DNA of 64,000 nt from Bordetella genomosp. 11 (GCF_002261215.1 NZ_NEVS01000004.1:3782001-3846000); one strand, 5' to 3'. Numbered from the stretch's first letter, positions 8,713 to 17,551 are shown. Translations and numbers: made by a program. The notes: a model not told the origin generated them from the sequence alone.

Positions 8713-9334
8713 ATGGTTTGCCTCTTCGTAGCGGTAGGTGATGGTTGCATCAGAACGACGCTTCAATCTCGCCGAAATCGACAGGGGGCATGATCAGTGA
8801 AAACCCTTAACGACGCCTATCCGATGCGCCGTATCCGCATCCAGGCGGTCGGCTTATGCCGACCGATGCCGCATCCATTGCTCCCCCCACGTCGTCGAAG
8901 CAACGCCAGAGACGATTTCGGAGCCGTTGCCCAGCCCATAAAGCAACGTGGAAGGCAATCTTGCGGAAACCCAGAATCCGGCAGAATAAAAAAGGCCGGA
9001 AATAAAAATCCAAAGAAAAACCGGACATTTGCCGGCAATTACTTTCTCTCGGAATTGCGCGGATGGTCGGATTTTGTCCGAAAACCTCGCTTGCCTTGAG
9101 TCGTAAAACTTCTCGGTGAGAAGATCTTGCGTTCGACTTCAATCGCTTGCGCGGATCACCATGGCAGGCACGCAATACGACAGCCTTATCACCCAGATCG
9201 ATGCCGCAAAATTAGAAAAAAAACCCGTTCGAACATTTCGAGATAGGCAACTTTCTTCCTGCTACTCAAGGGTTTCGATTCCGTTCGCGCGGGAGAATCG
9301 GTAAACCGTTGGCGGCGCGCCAGACAATGCCCAC
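8713..9334. other. 622-bp AT-richer gap without a supportable gene
   Basis: Short open frames occur on both strands, but none has a recognisable protein, a ribosome binding site or the local codon pattern. Base composition is clearly less GC-rich than the neighbourhood from about 8940 onward. An imperfect copy of the sequence just downstream of the tRNA-Val gene is found near 9015-9054 (shared core CATTTGCCGGCAATT). The gap may contain the promoter of the AEC permease and the left edge of a small insertion. Confidence 0.5.
9015..9054. repeat. Left imperfect direct repeat (partner at 11667-11707)
   Basis: The segment GAAAAA-CCGG-CATTTGCCGGCAATT followed by TTTCTCT-GG recurs, slightly diverged, at 11667-11707 next to the tRNA-Val 3' end. 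The 15-base core CATTTGCCGGCAATT is identical in both. The two copies bracket the AT-richer AEC permease region. They may be attachment-site remnants or two related hairpin terminators. Confidence 0.5.
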
Positions 9335-10141
9335 ATGAATTTCTCGCAGCACTCTCTCGTCATCACGTGCTCGATCTTCTCGCTCATCGTAGTCGGCTTC
9401 GCGATTTCCAGGATCACCAAGAGAAGCTACTCTTCACCCCTTGGCGACTACGCGTATTTTCTTGCGCTTCCAGCAGAGATCGTCATTTCCCTTTCGGGCG
9501 CGGATATCGGTTCCGTCTCGGAAAGCTCGATTTTCCTGCTGGCTTATGCGCTGAGCATCGCGGTTATCTGGGCAGCCATCGCTTGCGCGTATACCATGAA
9601 GTTCCGCGAATCGCGGAACGAGATAGGCATGGCGCTGCTTTCAATCGGCCAAACGAATACGGCATTTCTCGGGCTTCCGATATTTATCGTGTTGTTCGGT
9701 TCCCCCAGACTGCTGCTTCCGATCATCCTGTTTCAGTCGCTCATTCTTACCGCTATCTGCGTTTACCTGATGGAGGCACTTGGATCAAGGGCGCGGAAAA
9801 GATCAACACTCGAAAATTTCTACCGCCCCCTTTGGGCGTCGTTTAAAAATCCTTTGATAGTCTCCTCGTTCCTGGGCGTCGGACTCGCGCTGTGCGGCGT
9901 AAGGATCACCCAGGAAGAGATTATCGGCAGTGCGCTTCACATGATTTCCGCAACAGCCGCCCCGATCGCGCTGATTGCTCTGGGCGCCTCTTTCAATGAA
10001 GAGACCGCCTCATCCCTGGGCATATCGCGCTCTTTGGAAGTCGTGTCCGGCATATTCATCAAATCCCTCCTGCATCCCGCCGTGGCCTTGCTGATCGGCT
10101 ACTTGCTTGGACTGCGTGGCGAAACGCTGCTGGCGTTGATT

Positions 10142-10145
10142 CTGG
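10142..10145. repeat. Target-site duplication CTGG, left copy
   Basis: CTGG directly precedes the left inverted repeat and is repeated at 11405-11408 directly after the right one. Four bases is the duplication length usual for the IS407 group of IS3. Confidence 0.9.
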
Positions 10146-10204
10146 TGACCTGCCCCCTCCCAGCCGTACCAGCGTAATGGCAGCGAAGTCCGTCAACTTG
10201 GAGA

Positions 10205-10480
10205 ATGACGGACATGAGAAAGAGCAGATTTACCGAGGAGCAGATCATCGGTTTCATCAAGCAGGCCGAGGCCGGTTTGCCGATCAAGGATCTGTGCCGC
10301 AAAGGCGGCTTCAGCGACGCGACCTTCTACAAATGGCGTGCCAAGTACGGTGGGATGGACGTGCCCGACGCCCGGCGGCTGCGTGAACTCGAGGCCGAGA
10401 ACAACAAGCTCAAGAAGCTGTTGGCAGAGGCCCATCTGGACATCCACGCGCTGAATACGGCCTTCGGGGTAAAGCGCTAG
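10205..10480 (+). CDS. IS3-family transposase OrfA
   Basis: 91-residue helix-turn-helix and leucine-zipper protein of the insertion sequence. MRKSRFTEEQIIGFIKQAEAG is the classical start of IS407-group OrfA, followed by the HTH region IKDLCRKGGFSDATFYKWRAK and the coiled-coil RELEAENNKLKKLLAEAHLD (start of a heptad zipper). It ends in FGVKR and a stop, while the -1 frame continues into orfB through GKALAPQAKRAA. The family makes the active OrfAB fusion by -1 programmed frameshifting; the likely slip region is near the end of orfA (about 10450-10480), but no perfect slippery heptamer was pinned down. Confidence 0.93.
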   Translation: MTDMRKSRFTEEQIIGFIKQAEAGLPIKDLCRKGGFSDATFYKWRAKYGGMDVPDARRLRELEAENNKLKKLLAEAHLDIHALNTAFGVKR

Positions 10481-10512
10481 CCCCACAGGCCAAGCGCGCG
10501 GCCATCGCCACC

Positions 10513-11349
10513 ATGATCGAGCAATGCGATCTGAGCGAGCGGCGCGCCTGCAGGCTTGTGGGGCTCTCCCGCGACAGCTACCGCCACCCACCCGAGACCG
10601 ATGCCATGACCCAAGAGCTCAGCAGCAAGATCGTCGAGATCGCGCATGCACGCCGGCGCTTCGGCTATCGGCGCATCCACGACATGCTGCGCCCGCACTT
10701 CCCGGCTGTGAACCACAAGCGCGTCTACCGCCTGTACAGCGCCGCCAACTTGGCGGTGCGCAAGCGCAAGAAGGTCAAACGCCCCGCCAACGAACGCGTG
10801 CCGCTGCAACTGGCCACGACGGTCAATGAGGTGTGGAGCATGGACTTCGTCAGCGACAGCCTGAGCACGGGACGGCGCATCAAGTGCTTGACCGTGGCCG
10901 ATGACTTCAGCCACGAGTGCGTGAGCATCTCGGTGGACTGGGGAATCTCGGGGCAATACGTTACGCGACTGCTGGATCAAGCGGCCGTGTTCAGGGGCTA
11001 CCCGCAGGCCGTGCGCACCGACAACGGTCCGGAGTTCACCAGCCGGGCCTTCATGGGCTGGGCGCAGGCCCACGGCATCCGTCACATCCTGATCGAGCCG
11101 GGACGCCCCATGCAGAACGGCTACATCGAGAGCTTCAACGGCAAGTTCAGGGACGAGTGCCTGAACGAGCAGTGGTTCGAGACGCTGCAGCAGGCCCGGT
11201 CGGCCATCACGCTCTGGCGCCAGGACTACAACGAGGTCCGCCCGCATAGCAGCTGCGGGCGAATGCCACCGGCCAAGTTCGCCGAGCTGCATCGCCAGCG
11301 CGCTGGCGATGCAGCTCAAACCAGCTCAACCACCATCGAGATCAACTAA
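10513..11349 (+). CDS. IS3-family transposase OrfB (DDE catalytic subunit)
   Basis: 278-residue catalytic part with the rve integrase core. The DDE triad is visible as D111 (VWSMDFVSD), D170 (VRTDNGPEF) and E206 (YIESFNGKFRDECL), with the D-35-E spacing of IS3. The N-terminal HTH_21-like region reads RRFGYRRIHDMLR. The frame is open upstream of the ATG at 10513 back into orfA, consistent with production as an OrfAB fusion by -1 frameshifting. It appears intact, with no stop or deletion. It ends 55 bp before the right end of the element. Confidence 0.95.
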   Translation: MIEQCDLSERRACRLVGLSRDSYRHPPETDAMTQELSSKIVEIAHARRRFGYRRIHDMLRPHFPAVNHKRVYRLYSAANLAVRKRKKVKRPANERVPLQLATTVNEVWSMDFVSDSLSTGRRIKCLTVADDFSHECVSISVDWGISGQYVTRLLDQAAVFRGYPQAVRTDNGPEFTSRAFMGWAQAHGIRHILIEPGRPMQNGYIESFNGKFRDECLNEQWFETLQQARSAITLWRQDYNEVRPHSSCGRMPPAKFAELHRQRAGDAAQTSSTTIEIN

Positions 11350-11404
11350 TCTTGCAACCCCGGACTTCCTCGTTATGAATGGCACGGCAAAAGGGGGCAG
11401 GTCA

Positions 11405-11408
11405 CTGG
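11405..11408. repeat. Target-site duplication CTGG, right copy
   Basis: Matches the CTGG at 10142-10145. Collapsing the two copies restores the AEC permease frame exactly (ATT CTG GTG GCG). Confidence 0.9.
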
Positions 11409-11666
11409 TGGCGGCCATGCCCTCGCCCAAAAATACCTTCATCCTTGCGAAGGCATACGGCTTCGATGCCACCAAGTACAACTACATCCTTCTTGGCACC
11501 ACCACGCTCTCTTGCGTCGTTGTCAATGGGCTTGTCTGGTGCGCCTGAGAAATACCGTGTCTCCAATACGCTGACAGGCAAGCCCGCAGTAGCGCCGGCA
11601 GCAAGCTTCTCATATGCATCAGCTCATGAATGCGCCCTGGCCCATCGGAGTTATTCAGGCCAGAAA

Positions 11667-11707
11667 CGAAAAAAGCCGGCATTTGCCGGCAATTTTTTCT
11701 CTTGGGT
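11667..11707. repeat. Right imperfect direct repeat (partner at 9015-9054)
   Basis: Lies 18 bp beyond the 3' end of tRNA-Val and contains the tRNA terminator. It shares the 15-base core CATTTGCCGGCAATT and flanking GAAAAA and TTTCTCT with 9015-9054. Confidence 0.5.
11675..11697. terminator. Bidirectional intrinsic terminator (tRNA-Val and AEC gene)
   Basis: GCCGGC, ATTT, GCCGGC forms a six-base-pair stem flanked by A-runs on the left and AATTTTTT on the right. It can end transcription of tRNA-Val on the minus strand (T-run of six) and of the permease gene on the plus strand. Confidence 0.75.
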
Positions 11708-11724
11708 TTTCCTCTCGGGATTCC

Positions 11725-11799
11725 TGGTGGGCGGTACTGGGTTCGAACCAGTGACCCCTGCCGTGTGAAGGCAGTGCTCTACCACTGAGCTAACCGCCC
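11725..11799 (-). tRNA. tRNA-Val (anticodon CAC)
   Basis: Read on the minus strand, the sequence folds as a full cloverleaf. The acceptor stem is GGGCGG/CCGCCC, the D arm contains AGCTCAGTGGTAGAGC, the anticodon arm is CTGCC-TTCACAC-GGCAG with anticodon CAC, and the T arm contains GGTTCGAACC. The 3' CCA is encoded (75 nt including it). It lies downstream of dnaQ, where E. coli has another tRNA gene (aspV). Confidence 0.96.
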
Positions 11800-11930
11800 A
11801 AGAGAGACAGCGATTCTAGCATGTGGTTTTCCGAAGGCGCAAATCGGGGGCATTGCGTGACCATGGCCGGCGAATGCGACGAAGCGGCATCCCCCGCCAA
11901 AGGCCGATAATCGAGCCGACCTCGCGCGAG

Positions 11931-12683
11931 TTACGCCGCCTGGCTTTCCGCCGGGGCGGCGACGGGCGCCGGCGCCGGATCCCATTGCCGCCACAGGCAG
12001 GCACCGCCGACGGACTTGTCCAGCGCGCCCAGATAGGCCTCGTGTTCCGCCAGCTCCTCCGCCGTGGCCCGGATAACAGGCAGCCCGGACGCATCGAAGC
12101 GGCCCAATACCAGGCCATCCGCCCCGCTCTTGCCTTCGGACTCGTCAACGTCGATCAGCAGCGCGTCCTGGCCGCGCGTCATGGCCAGCCAGACTTCGCC
12201 CAGCAGCCGCGCATCCAGCAAGGCACCGTGCAATGTGCGGTGCGCGTTGGAAATACCGTACCGCTCGCACAGCGCATCCAGCGAATTGCGCTTGCCCGGA
12301 TGCAGTTCGCGGGCGTGCATCAGCGAATCCGTGATCGTGGCGCAGATCTCTTGCATCGGCGAGCGGCCGATCCGCGCCAGCTCGGCGTTCAGGAATTTGG
12401 TATCGAAGGCGGCGTTGTGGATGATGATTTCCGCACCATCCAGGAAGCGCGTCAGCTCGTCCGCGATATCCGCGAATCGGGGCTTGTCGGCCAGGAATTC
12501 GGTGGTCAGGCCGTGCACCGCCAAGGCTTCCGGGTCGCTTTCGCGGTCCGGATTCAGGTACACGTGCATGGTGTTGCCCGTGACCATGCGATTGACAATT
12601 TCCAGGCAGCCGATCTCGACGATGCGATGGCCCTGGGATGGTTCCAGGCCGGTGGTTTCGGTATCGAGAATGATCTGGCGCAT
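11931..12683 (-). CDS. dnaQ: DNA polymerase III epsilon subunit (3'-5' proofreading exonuclease)
   Basis: 250 residues. The DEDDh exonuclease motifs are all present: ExoI with D7 and E9 in ILDTETTGLEP, ExoII with D94 in IIHNAAFDTKFLNAEL, and ExoIII with H152 and D157 in RTLHGALLDARLLGEVWL. The C-terminal tail (ACLWRQWDPAP) resembles the segment that binds the alpha subunit, so this is the replicative proofreading subunit and not a stand-alone exonuclease. It proofreads newly made DNA in the replisome. It follows rnhA on the same strand, the order seen around E. coli dnaQ except that the two genes here are co-directional. Confidence 0.97.
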   Translation of the reverse strand: MRQIILDTETTGLEPSQGHRIVEIGCLEIVNRMVTGNTMHVYLNPDRESDPEALAVHGLTTEFLADKPRFADIADELTRFLDGAEIIIHNAAFDTKFLNAELARIGRSPMQEICATITDSLMHARELHPGKRNSLDALCERYGISNAHRTLHGALLDARLLGEVWLAMTRGQDALLIDVDESEGKSGADGLVLGRFDASGLPVIRATAEELAEHEAYLGALDKSVGGACLWRQWDPAPAPVAAPAESQAA

Positions 12684-12849
12684 GTGTAAGGCGGGAAGTG
12701 CAAATAGTCCGGAAGATGCGGCCCGACTCCAAGGCGGGAATCGGTGGGCGGTCCGGAACCGCGCGCACGCGCGGCCACGAACGGGATGGCCGTTAGTGTA
12801 CCTGTCCGGGCAGCGCCCGGTGCGGCGGTACCGGCCGGCGCCGTGCCCG

Positions 12850-13335
12850 CTACGCCGCGCGGCCCCGCCGTGCCTCTTCCACGCCCAGGTTGGCCAGTTG
12901 GTCCGCCCGTTCGTTGCCGGGATCGCCCGCGTGGCCGCGTACCCAGCGCCACGACACGCGGTGGCGCGAGACCTGCTCGTCCAGCGCGCGCCACAATTCC
13001 GCGTTCTTCACGGGTTTCTTGTCCGCCGTGACCCAGCCGCGCCGCTTCCAATTGGCCAGCCATTCGGTCATGCCTTTCATGACGTACTGCGAATCCGTGT
13101 GGATGGTCACGGTGCAGGACCGCTTCAGGGCGGTCAGGCCCTGGATCACCGCCATCAGCTCCATGCGGTTATTGGTGGTCGCCATTTCGCCGCCGTGCAA
13201 GGTTTTCTCATGGGCGCCGGAGCGCATGAGGACGCCCCAGCCGCCAGGCCCGGGATTGCCCTTGCATGCACCGTCCGTCCACAGTTCCACGACTTCCTGC
13301 GTGGCATCCGCGCCCGCCATACCGCCTTCATTCAT
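12850..13335 (-). CDS. rnhA: Ribonuclease HI
   Basis: 161-residue monomeric enzyme that cuts the RNA strand of RNA-DNA hybrids, removing R-loops and primer remnants. The catalytic set is D21 ([18 protein letters not shown]), E59 ([10 protein letters not shown]), D81 (HTDSQYV) and D145 (NERADQLAN), with the assisting histidine H135 in [11 protein letters not shown]. The basic-protrusion region LANWKRRGW is present. Length is standard; an internal ATG at residue 6 is an alternative start. It lies between a methyltransferase gene and dnaQ on the same strand. Confidence 0.97.
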   Translation of the reverse strand: MNEGGMAGADATQEVVELWTDGACKGNPGPGGWGVLMRSGAHEKTLHGGEMATTNNRMELMAVIQGLTALKRSCTVTIHTDSQYVMKGMTEWLANWKRRGWVTADKKPVKNAELWRALDEQVSRHRVSWRWVRGHAGDPGNERADQLANLGVEEARRGRAA

Positions 13336-13464
13336 CTGCTGTTCCTGCCAGTGTTCCTGTTACCGCCATCGCGCGGGGCCGCCGATGCGAGGCGATAAGA
13401 ATATTCCATGCATATCCGCACGGGGGGACGGGAGGATATCCCGAAGCCATCGCCCGCGGCGCCC

Positions 13465-14238
13465 TCAGACCGGCCCCACCGGCCCGGAGCGGTGATTCGC
13501 CACCACGGACGCAGCCGCGGCGGGCTTGCGCTTTTGTTTCCACGCCGGGCCGATCAATCGCATGCCCGCCACGCGCTTGACGGCCGACACCATGTACACC
13601 GCCCCACATACCGCCCACCAGCGGTCGCCGGCCTTTTCCATGAAACGCCAGCGCTGCAGCCAGATATCGGTCTGGCACGCGGGGGCGTAGCAGCCGAAAC
13701 GGCCCCGGTCGACCTCGAAGGAGAGCAGTTTCAGCCAATCCTTGACCCGGGCCAGCGAGACCTGCGCCGAAGGGGCGTGCGGCAGCCACGGCTCCATGCC
13801 GGGCATGCGGTTGCGCGCGCCCCAGAGGCTCCAGGGGTTGAAACCGGAAATCACGACGCGCCCTTCCGGCATCAACACCCGCTCCACCTCGCGCAGCACG
13901 TCATGCGGGGCGTCCGTGCATTCGAAGGCATGCGGCAGCACCAGCAGGTCGATACTCTGCGACGCGAAGGGCAGCGCGTGCGGATCCGCCAGCGTGCAGG
14001 CCTGCCACCGCGCCACGACATCGGGCTCCGGCATGACCGTGCCCACGTAGGCCTTGAAGGGCATGCGGTTGTTGCGCAGCAGGTCGAGCTCCGCCAGACC
14101 CACTTGCAAGGCGTTATAGCCGAACACATCGGCCACCACGGCATCGAACTGGGTTTGCTCCCAACGCAGCACATATTGGCCGGGCGGCGTTTGAAACCAC
14201 TCGGCCAGTTCTACAATCGGCGCACTATCTTCTGCCAC
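13465..14238 (-). CDS. Class I SAM-dependent methyltransferase (YafS-like)
   Basis: 257 residues from a GTG start at 14238, chosen for AAAGGA nine bases upstream; longer frames overlap gloB and add an acidic tail. The methyltransferase-11 type core is recognised by ADPHALPFASQSIDLLVLPH (motif II region), VLREVERVLMPEGRVVISGF and NPWSLWG. The glycine-rich SAM motif is weak. Gene order (mltD-gloB-this gene-rnhA-dnaQ) equals E. coli mltD-gloB-yafS-rnhA-dnaQ, so it is the YafS orthologue by position. The substrate is unknown. Confidence 0.85.
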   Translation of the reverse strand: MAEDSAPIVELAEWFQTPPGQYVLRWEQTQFDAVVADVFGYNALQVGLAELDLLRNNRMPFKAYVGTVMPEPDVVARWQACTLADPHALPFASQSIDLLVLPHAFECTDAPHDVLREVERVLMPEGRVVISGFNPWSLWGARNRMPGMEPWLPHAPSAQVSLARVKDWLKLLSFEVDRGRFGCYAPACQTDIWLQRWRFMEKAGDRWWAVCGAVYMVSAVKRVAGMRLIGPAWKQKRKPAAAASVVANHRSGPVGPV

Positions 14239-14254
14239 GCTATGGGTTCCTTTG

Positions 14255-15091
14255 ATGACGCAAGCCACCTCCGCCCCCGCAGACGTCGATGTGCCCGGAC
14301 CTTCCTCGTTCTCTTCACTGCTGCCGGTGCCGGCGTTCTCCGACAACTACATCTGGATGGCGCGCCGGCAGGGGCTGGCCGCGGTGGTCGACCCCGGCCA
14401 GGCCGAGCCCGTGCTGCGCGTCCTGCGCGAGCAAGGCTTGCAATTGCGCGCCATTCTACTCACGCACCACCACCAGGACCATGTCGGGGGCGTGCTGGAA
14501 TTGTCGCTCGCCACGGGGGCCGTCGTATACGGCCCGGCGAACGAGGCCCTGCCGCGCTGCGATATCGCGCTGAAGGAAGGGGACCGCGTCGAGATCGCCG
14601 AGCTCGACCTGTCGATGGATGTGCTGGACGTTCCGGGCCATACGGCCGGCCATATTGCCTATTTCGGGCGTGTTGCGGGCGTGGAACCGGTACTTTTCTG
14701 CGGGGATACCCTATTCGCCGGCGGATGCGGACGGCTTTTCGAGGGCACCCCGGCCCAAATGGCGGATTCCCTGGGGAAATTCGTAACATTACCGGCTGAA
14801 ACACAAGTTTGCTGTGCACACGAGTACACTCTTGCCAACTTGCGATGGGCACAGGCCGTCGATCCGGCCAACCGCACCCTGCAACAGTGGTACCAGCGGG
14901 CCCAGCAACTGCGCGAGCAAGGCCGTCCCACGCTTCCCTCGTCCATCGGGCTGGAGCGGGACACCAATCCATTCTTGCGCACCCGGCAAGTTGAAATTAC
15001 CCAAGCTGCCGCGGCACAAGCCGGGCGTTCGCTAAACTCGCCTGTCGAAGTATTCGCCGTACTTCGCGAATGGAAAAACAACTTCAAGTGA
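14255..15091 (+). CDS. gloB: Hydroxyacylglutathione hydrolase (glyoxalase II)
   Basis: 278-residue metallo-beta-lactamase-fold enzyme that hydrolyses S-lactoylglutathione, completing methylglyoxal detoxification in the cytoplasm. The metal site is clear: LLTHHHQDHVGG (THxHxDH motif), VPGHTAGHIAYF, LFCGDTLFAGGCGRLFEG and CAHEYTLANLRWA. The C-terminal HAGH domain (RDTNPFLRTRQ) that binds glutathione is present. The ATG start lies only 16 bp from the start of the divergent methyltransferase, so the two promoters must overlap coding sequence. It is followed 7 bp later by mltD. Confidence 0.96.
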   Translation: MTQATSAPADVDVPGPSSFSSLLPVPAFSDNYIWMARRQGLAAVVDPGQAEPVLRVLREQGLQLRAILLTHHHQDHVGGVLELSLATGAVVYGPANEALPRCDIALKEGDRVEIAELDLSMDVLDVPGHTAGHIAYFGRVAGVEPVLFCGDTLFAGGCGRLFEGTPAQMADSLGKFVTLPAETQVCCAHEYTLANLRWAQAVDPANRTLQQWYQRAQQLREQGRPTLPSSIGLERDTNPFLRTRQVEITQAAAAQAGRSLNSPVEVFAVLREWKNNFK

Positions 15092-15098
15092 CCCATCG

Positions 15099-16520
15099 AT
15101 GAAATTGTTCCGGCTCATCTTTCCCGTCGTGTTGGCCGTACTGGCCGGATGCGCGGGAACGACGCACAAACAGACACCGCTACAAGCCGCCGATCTCGAC
15201 ACCCAGCAACCCGGATATCCGACCCGCTATGTCGCCACGGTCACGTCACGCACCATCGACCTGACCCACCCGCCGCGCGACGTCTGGGACCGCATCCGCC
15301 GCGGTTTCGCCATCCCCAACCTGCACAACGCGCTGGTCGATCAATGGACCGACTACTACGCCTCGCATCCGGAGGCGATGCAGCGCATGGCGGAACGCGC
15401 TGGCAAGTACCTTTACTTCATCACCGACGAAATCAACCAGCGCGGCATGCCTACCGAGCTGGCTTTGCTGCCTTTCGTGGAAAGCGCCTACAACCCGAAG
15501 GCGCTGTCGCGCGCCCAGGCCTCCGGCCTGTGGCAGTTCGTGCCCGCCACCGGCCAGCACTACAACCTGAAGCAGGACTGGTGGCGCGACGAGCGCCGCG
15601 ATCCGATCGCTTCGACCAACGCCGCGCTGGACTACCTGGAAAACCTGTTCGAAATGCAGGGCGACTGGTACCTGGCCCTGGCCTCCTATAACTGGGGCGA
15701 AGGCGCCGTGCAACGCGCGATGGCCAAGAACGAAGCGGCGGGCCTGCCCACCGACTACCTGTCGCTGCAGTTGCCGGACGAGACCCGCAACTACGTGCCC
15801 AAGCTGCAGGCGATCAAGAACATCGTCGCCAATCCGGCGAAATACGCGGTCGTGCTGCCTCCGGTAAGCAATACCCCTTATTTCGCCACGGTGCAGAAGA
15901 ACCGCGATATCGATATCGAGGTCGCCGCGCGCCTGGCCGAAATGCCCGTGGACGAATTCAAGGCGTTGAATCCCTCGTTCAACCGGCCGGTGATCCGTGG
16001 CCAGCAGGAGTCCATGATCCTGCCCGCAGACCGGGTGGAAATCTTCAACGCCAACATGGAGAACTACAAGGGCGAGCTCTCCAGCTGGAAGGTCTACCAG
16101 CCGCAGCGCGGCGACACCTATGCATCGATCGCGCGCCGCTTCGGGATCACCGAAGCCAAGCTCAAGGGCCTGAACGACATCCCGGCGCGCGAGAAACGCA
16201 TCGCGGCGGCCCGGCACCTGCTGGTGCCGGCCCGTGGCGGCGTGCAGGTCGCCTCGCTGGAGGCGATCGGTCCGGCCGGCGAAAATCCGGCGCAGCGCGG
16301 CTCCGTGCGGTCGGCCACCGCCCAGATGGCATCGGCCAAGATGGCCGCGCCGCGGCCCAATGTGCGCCAGCACAAGGTCAGGGCCGGCGATACCCTTTAT
16401 TCCCTGGCGCGCCAGTACAGCACCACGGTGGACGCCTTGCGCGCGCTGAACAACCTGAAGGGCAGTGCCTTGAAGGTGGGCAGCATTCTGCGCGTGCCCG
16501 GCACCAACGTGCGCGGTTGA
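15099..16520 (+). CDS. mltD: Membrane-bound lytic murein transglycosylase D with two LysM domains
   Basis: 473-residue lipoprotein that cleaves peptidoglycan glycan strands. The signal VVLAVLAGC gives a lipobox with Cys18 as the lipidated residue. The SLT catalytic domain contains the glutamate E128 in LLPFVESAYNPKALS and the SGLWQFVPATG and ASYNWGEGAV motifs. Two LysM modules follow: WKVYQPQRGDTYASIARRFG (about 330-375) and HKVRAGDTLYSLARQYSTT (about 425-470). Domain order and length match MltD. It is probably co-transcribed with gloB; a strong terminator follows at 16558. Confidence 0.95.
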   Translation: MKLFRLIFPVVLAVLAGCAGTTHKQTPLQAADLDTQQPGYPTRYVATVTSRTIDLTHPPRDVWDRIRRGFAIPNLHNALVDQWTDYYASHPEAMQRMAERAGKYLYFITDEINQRGMPTELALLPFVESAYNPKALSRAQASGLWQFVPATGQHYNLKQDWWRDERRDPIASTNAALDYLENLFEMQGDWYLALASYNWGEGAVQRAMAKNEAAGLPTDYLSLQLPDETRNYVPKLQAIKNIVANPAKYAVVLPPVSNTPYFATVQKNRDIDIEVAARLAEMPVDEFKALNPSFNRPVIRGQQESMILPADRVEIFNANMENYKGELSSWKVYQPQRGDTYASIARRFGITEAKLKGLNDIPAREKRIAAARHLLVPARGGVQVASLEAIGPAGENPAQRGSVRSATAQMASAKMAAPRPNVRQHKVRAGDTLYSLARQYSTTVDALRALNNLKGSALKVGSILRVPGTNVRG

Positions 16521-16557
16521 TCGAACCGTGCCGCGCGGCCCCGCCGCGCCAGACCCG

Positions 16558-16583
16558 ACGCCGGCCTTCGCGCCGGCGTTTTT
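16558..16583 (+). terminator. Intrinsic terminator after mltD
   Basis: ACGCCGGC, a six-base loop, GCCGGCGT, then TTTT: a perfect eight-base-pair GC-rich stem with a T-run, 38 bp after the mltD stop. Confidence 0.88.
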
Positions 16584-16768
16584 GTTGGCCTTCGCCGCAC
16601 GATGGCATGCCAGCAGGGCTTGGCCGGGGCAGGCCGCGCCGGTCTGGCCGGACCGGCCCGGATGCCCCACGGCGGGGCCGGCGAGGTCGCGCGGCATGGG
16701 CGTGGGGCGCCTCCCGCGGCGTTCACCTAAAATAGCGCTTTCAGGTTTCAGTCTCGAGGATTCGACAC

Positions 16769-17551
16769 ATGGGCTTTCTTGCCGGCAAACGCATACTGGT
16801 CACGGGTGTGCTGTCCAACCGCTCCATCGCCTACGGCATCGCCCGGGCCTGCCACCGCGAGGGCGCGGAGCTGGCCTTTACCTACGTCGGCGATCGCTTC
16901 AAGGACCGGGTCACCGAATACGCCGGTGAATTCGGCAGCGATATCGTGCTGGCTTGCGACGTCGGCGACGACGCGCAGATCGACGCCGCCTTCGGGCAAC
17001 TGGGCGAGCGCTGGGACGGCCTGGACGGCCTGGTGCACTCCATCGGCTTCGCCCCGCGCGAGGCGATCGCGGGCGACTTCCTGGAGGGTCTGTCCCGCGA
17101 AGGCTTCCGCATCGCCCACGACATATCGGCCTATAGCTTCCCGGCCATGGCCAAGGCGGCGCTGCCGCTCATGAAAGGCCGCAACGGTTCGGTGCTGACG
17201 CTGACCTACCTCGGCGCCGAACGGGTCGTTCCGAACTACAACACCATGGGGCTGGCCAAGGCGTCGCTGGAAGCCAGCGTGCGCTACCTGGCGACGGCGC
17301 TGGGTCCGCTGGGTATCCGCGCCAATGGCATTTCGGCCGGGCCGATCAAGACCCTGGCGGCCAGCGGCATCAAGGACTTCTCGTCCATCCTGAAATTCGT
17401 CGAGAGCAACGCGCCCTTGCGCCGCAATGTCTCCATCGACGATGTCGGCAATGTCGCCGCGTTCATGCTGTCGGATCTGGCGGCTGGCGTGACCGGCGAA
17501 ATCACGCACGTGGACGCGGGCTTTTCCACCGTCGTCGCCGGCATGGAGTAA
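16769..17551 (+). CDS. fabI: Enoyl-[acyl-carrier-protein] reductase (NADH)
   Basis: 260-residue SDR-type enzyme catalysing the last reduction in each cycle of fatty-acid elongation; the target of triclosan and isoniazid-type inhibitors. The FabI cofactor motif [13 protein letters not shown] replaces the usual SDR glycine motif. The active-site residues Y147 (LTLTYLGAE), Y157 and K164 ([14 protein letters not shown]) have the FabI Y-x6-K spacing. [14 protein letters not shown] is the substrate-loop region. It is monocistronic, starts after the mltD terminator, and is followed by a GGGCCAT/ATGGCCC hairpin (17558-17577) without a T-run. Confidence 0.97.
   Translation: MGFLAGKRILVTGVLSNRSIAYGIARACHREGAELAFTYVGDRFKDRVTEYAGEFGSDIVLACDVGDDAQIDAAFGQLGERWDGLDGLVHSIGFAPREAIAGDFLEGLSREGFRIAHDISAYSFPAMAKAALPLMKGRNGSVLTLTYLGAERVVPNYNTMGLAKASLEASVRYLATALGPLGIRANGISAGPIKTLAASGIKDFSSILKFVESNAPLRRNVSIDDVGNVAAFMLSDLAAGVTGEITHVDAGFSTVVAGME

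Larger units (their letters stand above)
10146..11404 (+). mobile_element. Complete IS3-family insertion sequence, IS407 group (1259 bp)
   Basis: The ends are a perfect 13-bp inverted repeat, TGACCTGCCCCCT at 10146-10158 and its complement at 11392-11404, with weaker similarity continuing inward (GCCGT-CCA on both sides). The element carries orfA and orfB in the -1 frame relation typical of IS3 and is flanked by a 4-bp CTGG duplication. Sharp ends, intact reading frames and an uneroded duplication point to a recent, probably still active insertion. It lies inside the AEC permease gene. The exact IS name would need a comparison to ISfinder. Confidence 0.93.
9335..11548 (+). pseudogene. AEC-family (auxin efflux carrier/malonate-type) permease, split by an insertion sequence
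   Basis: The gene is intact apart from the insertion. The 5' part (9335-10145) encodes 270 residues with five to eight membrane spans (ILFQSLILTAICVYLMEAL, PIALIALGASF). The 3' part resumes at 11409 and ends at 11548 with VAAMPSPKNTFILAKAYG and a last membrane span. Removing 10146-11404 plus one CTGG copy restores a continuous frame (LLALILVAAMPSPKNTFI) of 316 residues, the usual AEC length. Family members export or import small organic acids or auxin-like compounds. Codon use is less GC-rich than in surrounding genes. As it stands the 5' part would make a truncated protein ending in ten IS-encoded residues. Confidence 0.9.

Noticed and set aside
8797..9304. Several short open frames in the AT-richer gap
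   Set aside because: No ribosome binding site, no family and mutually overlapping; treated as non-coding.
11309..11548. Apparent 79-codon gene spanning the IS right end
   Set aside because: It is the IS end read into the displaced 3' part of the AEC permease, not an independent gene.
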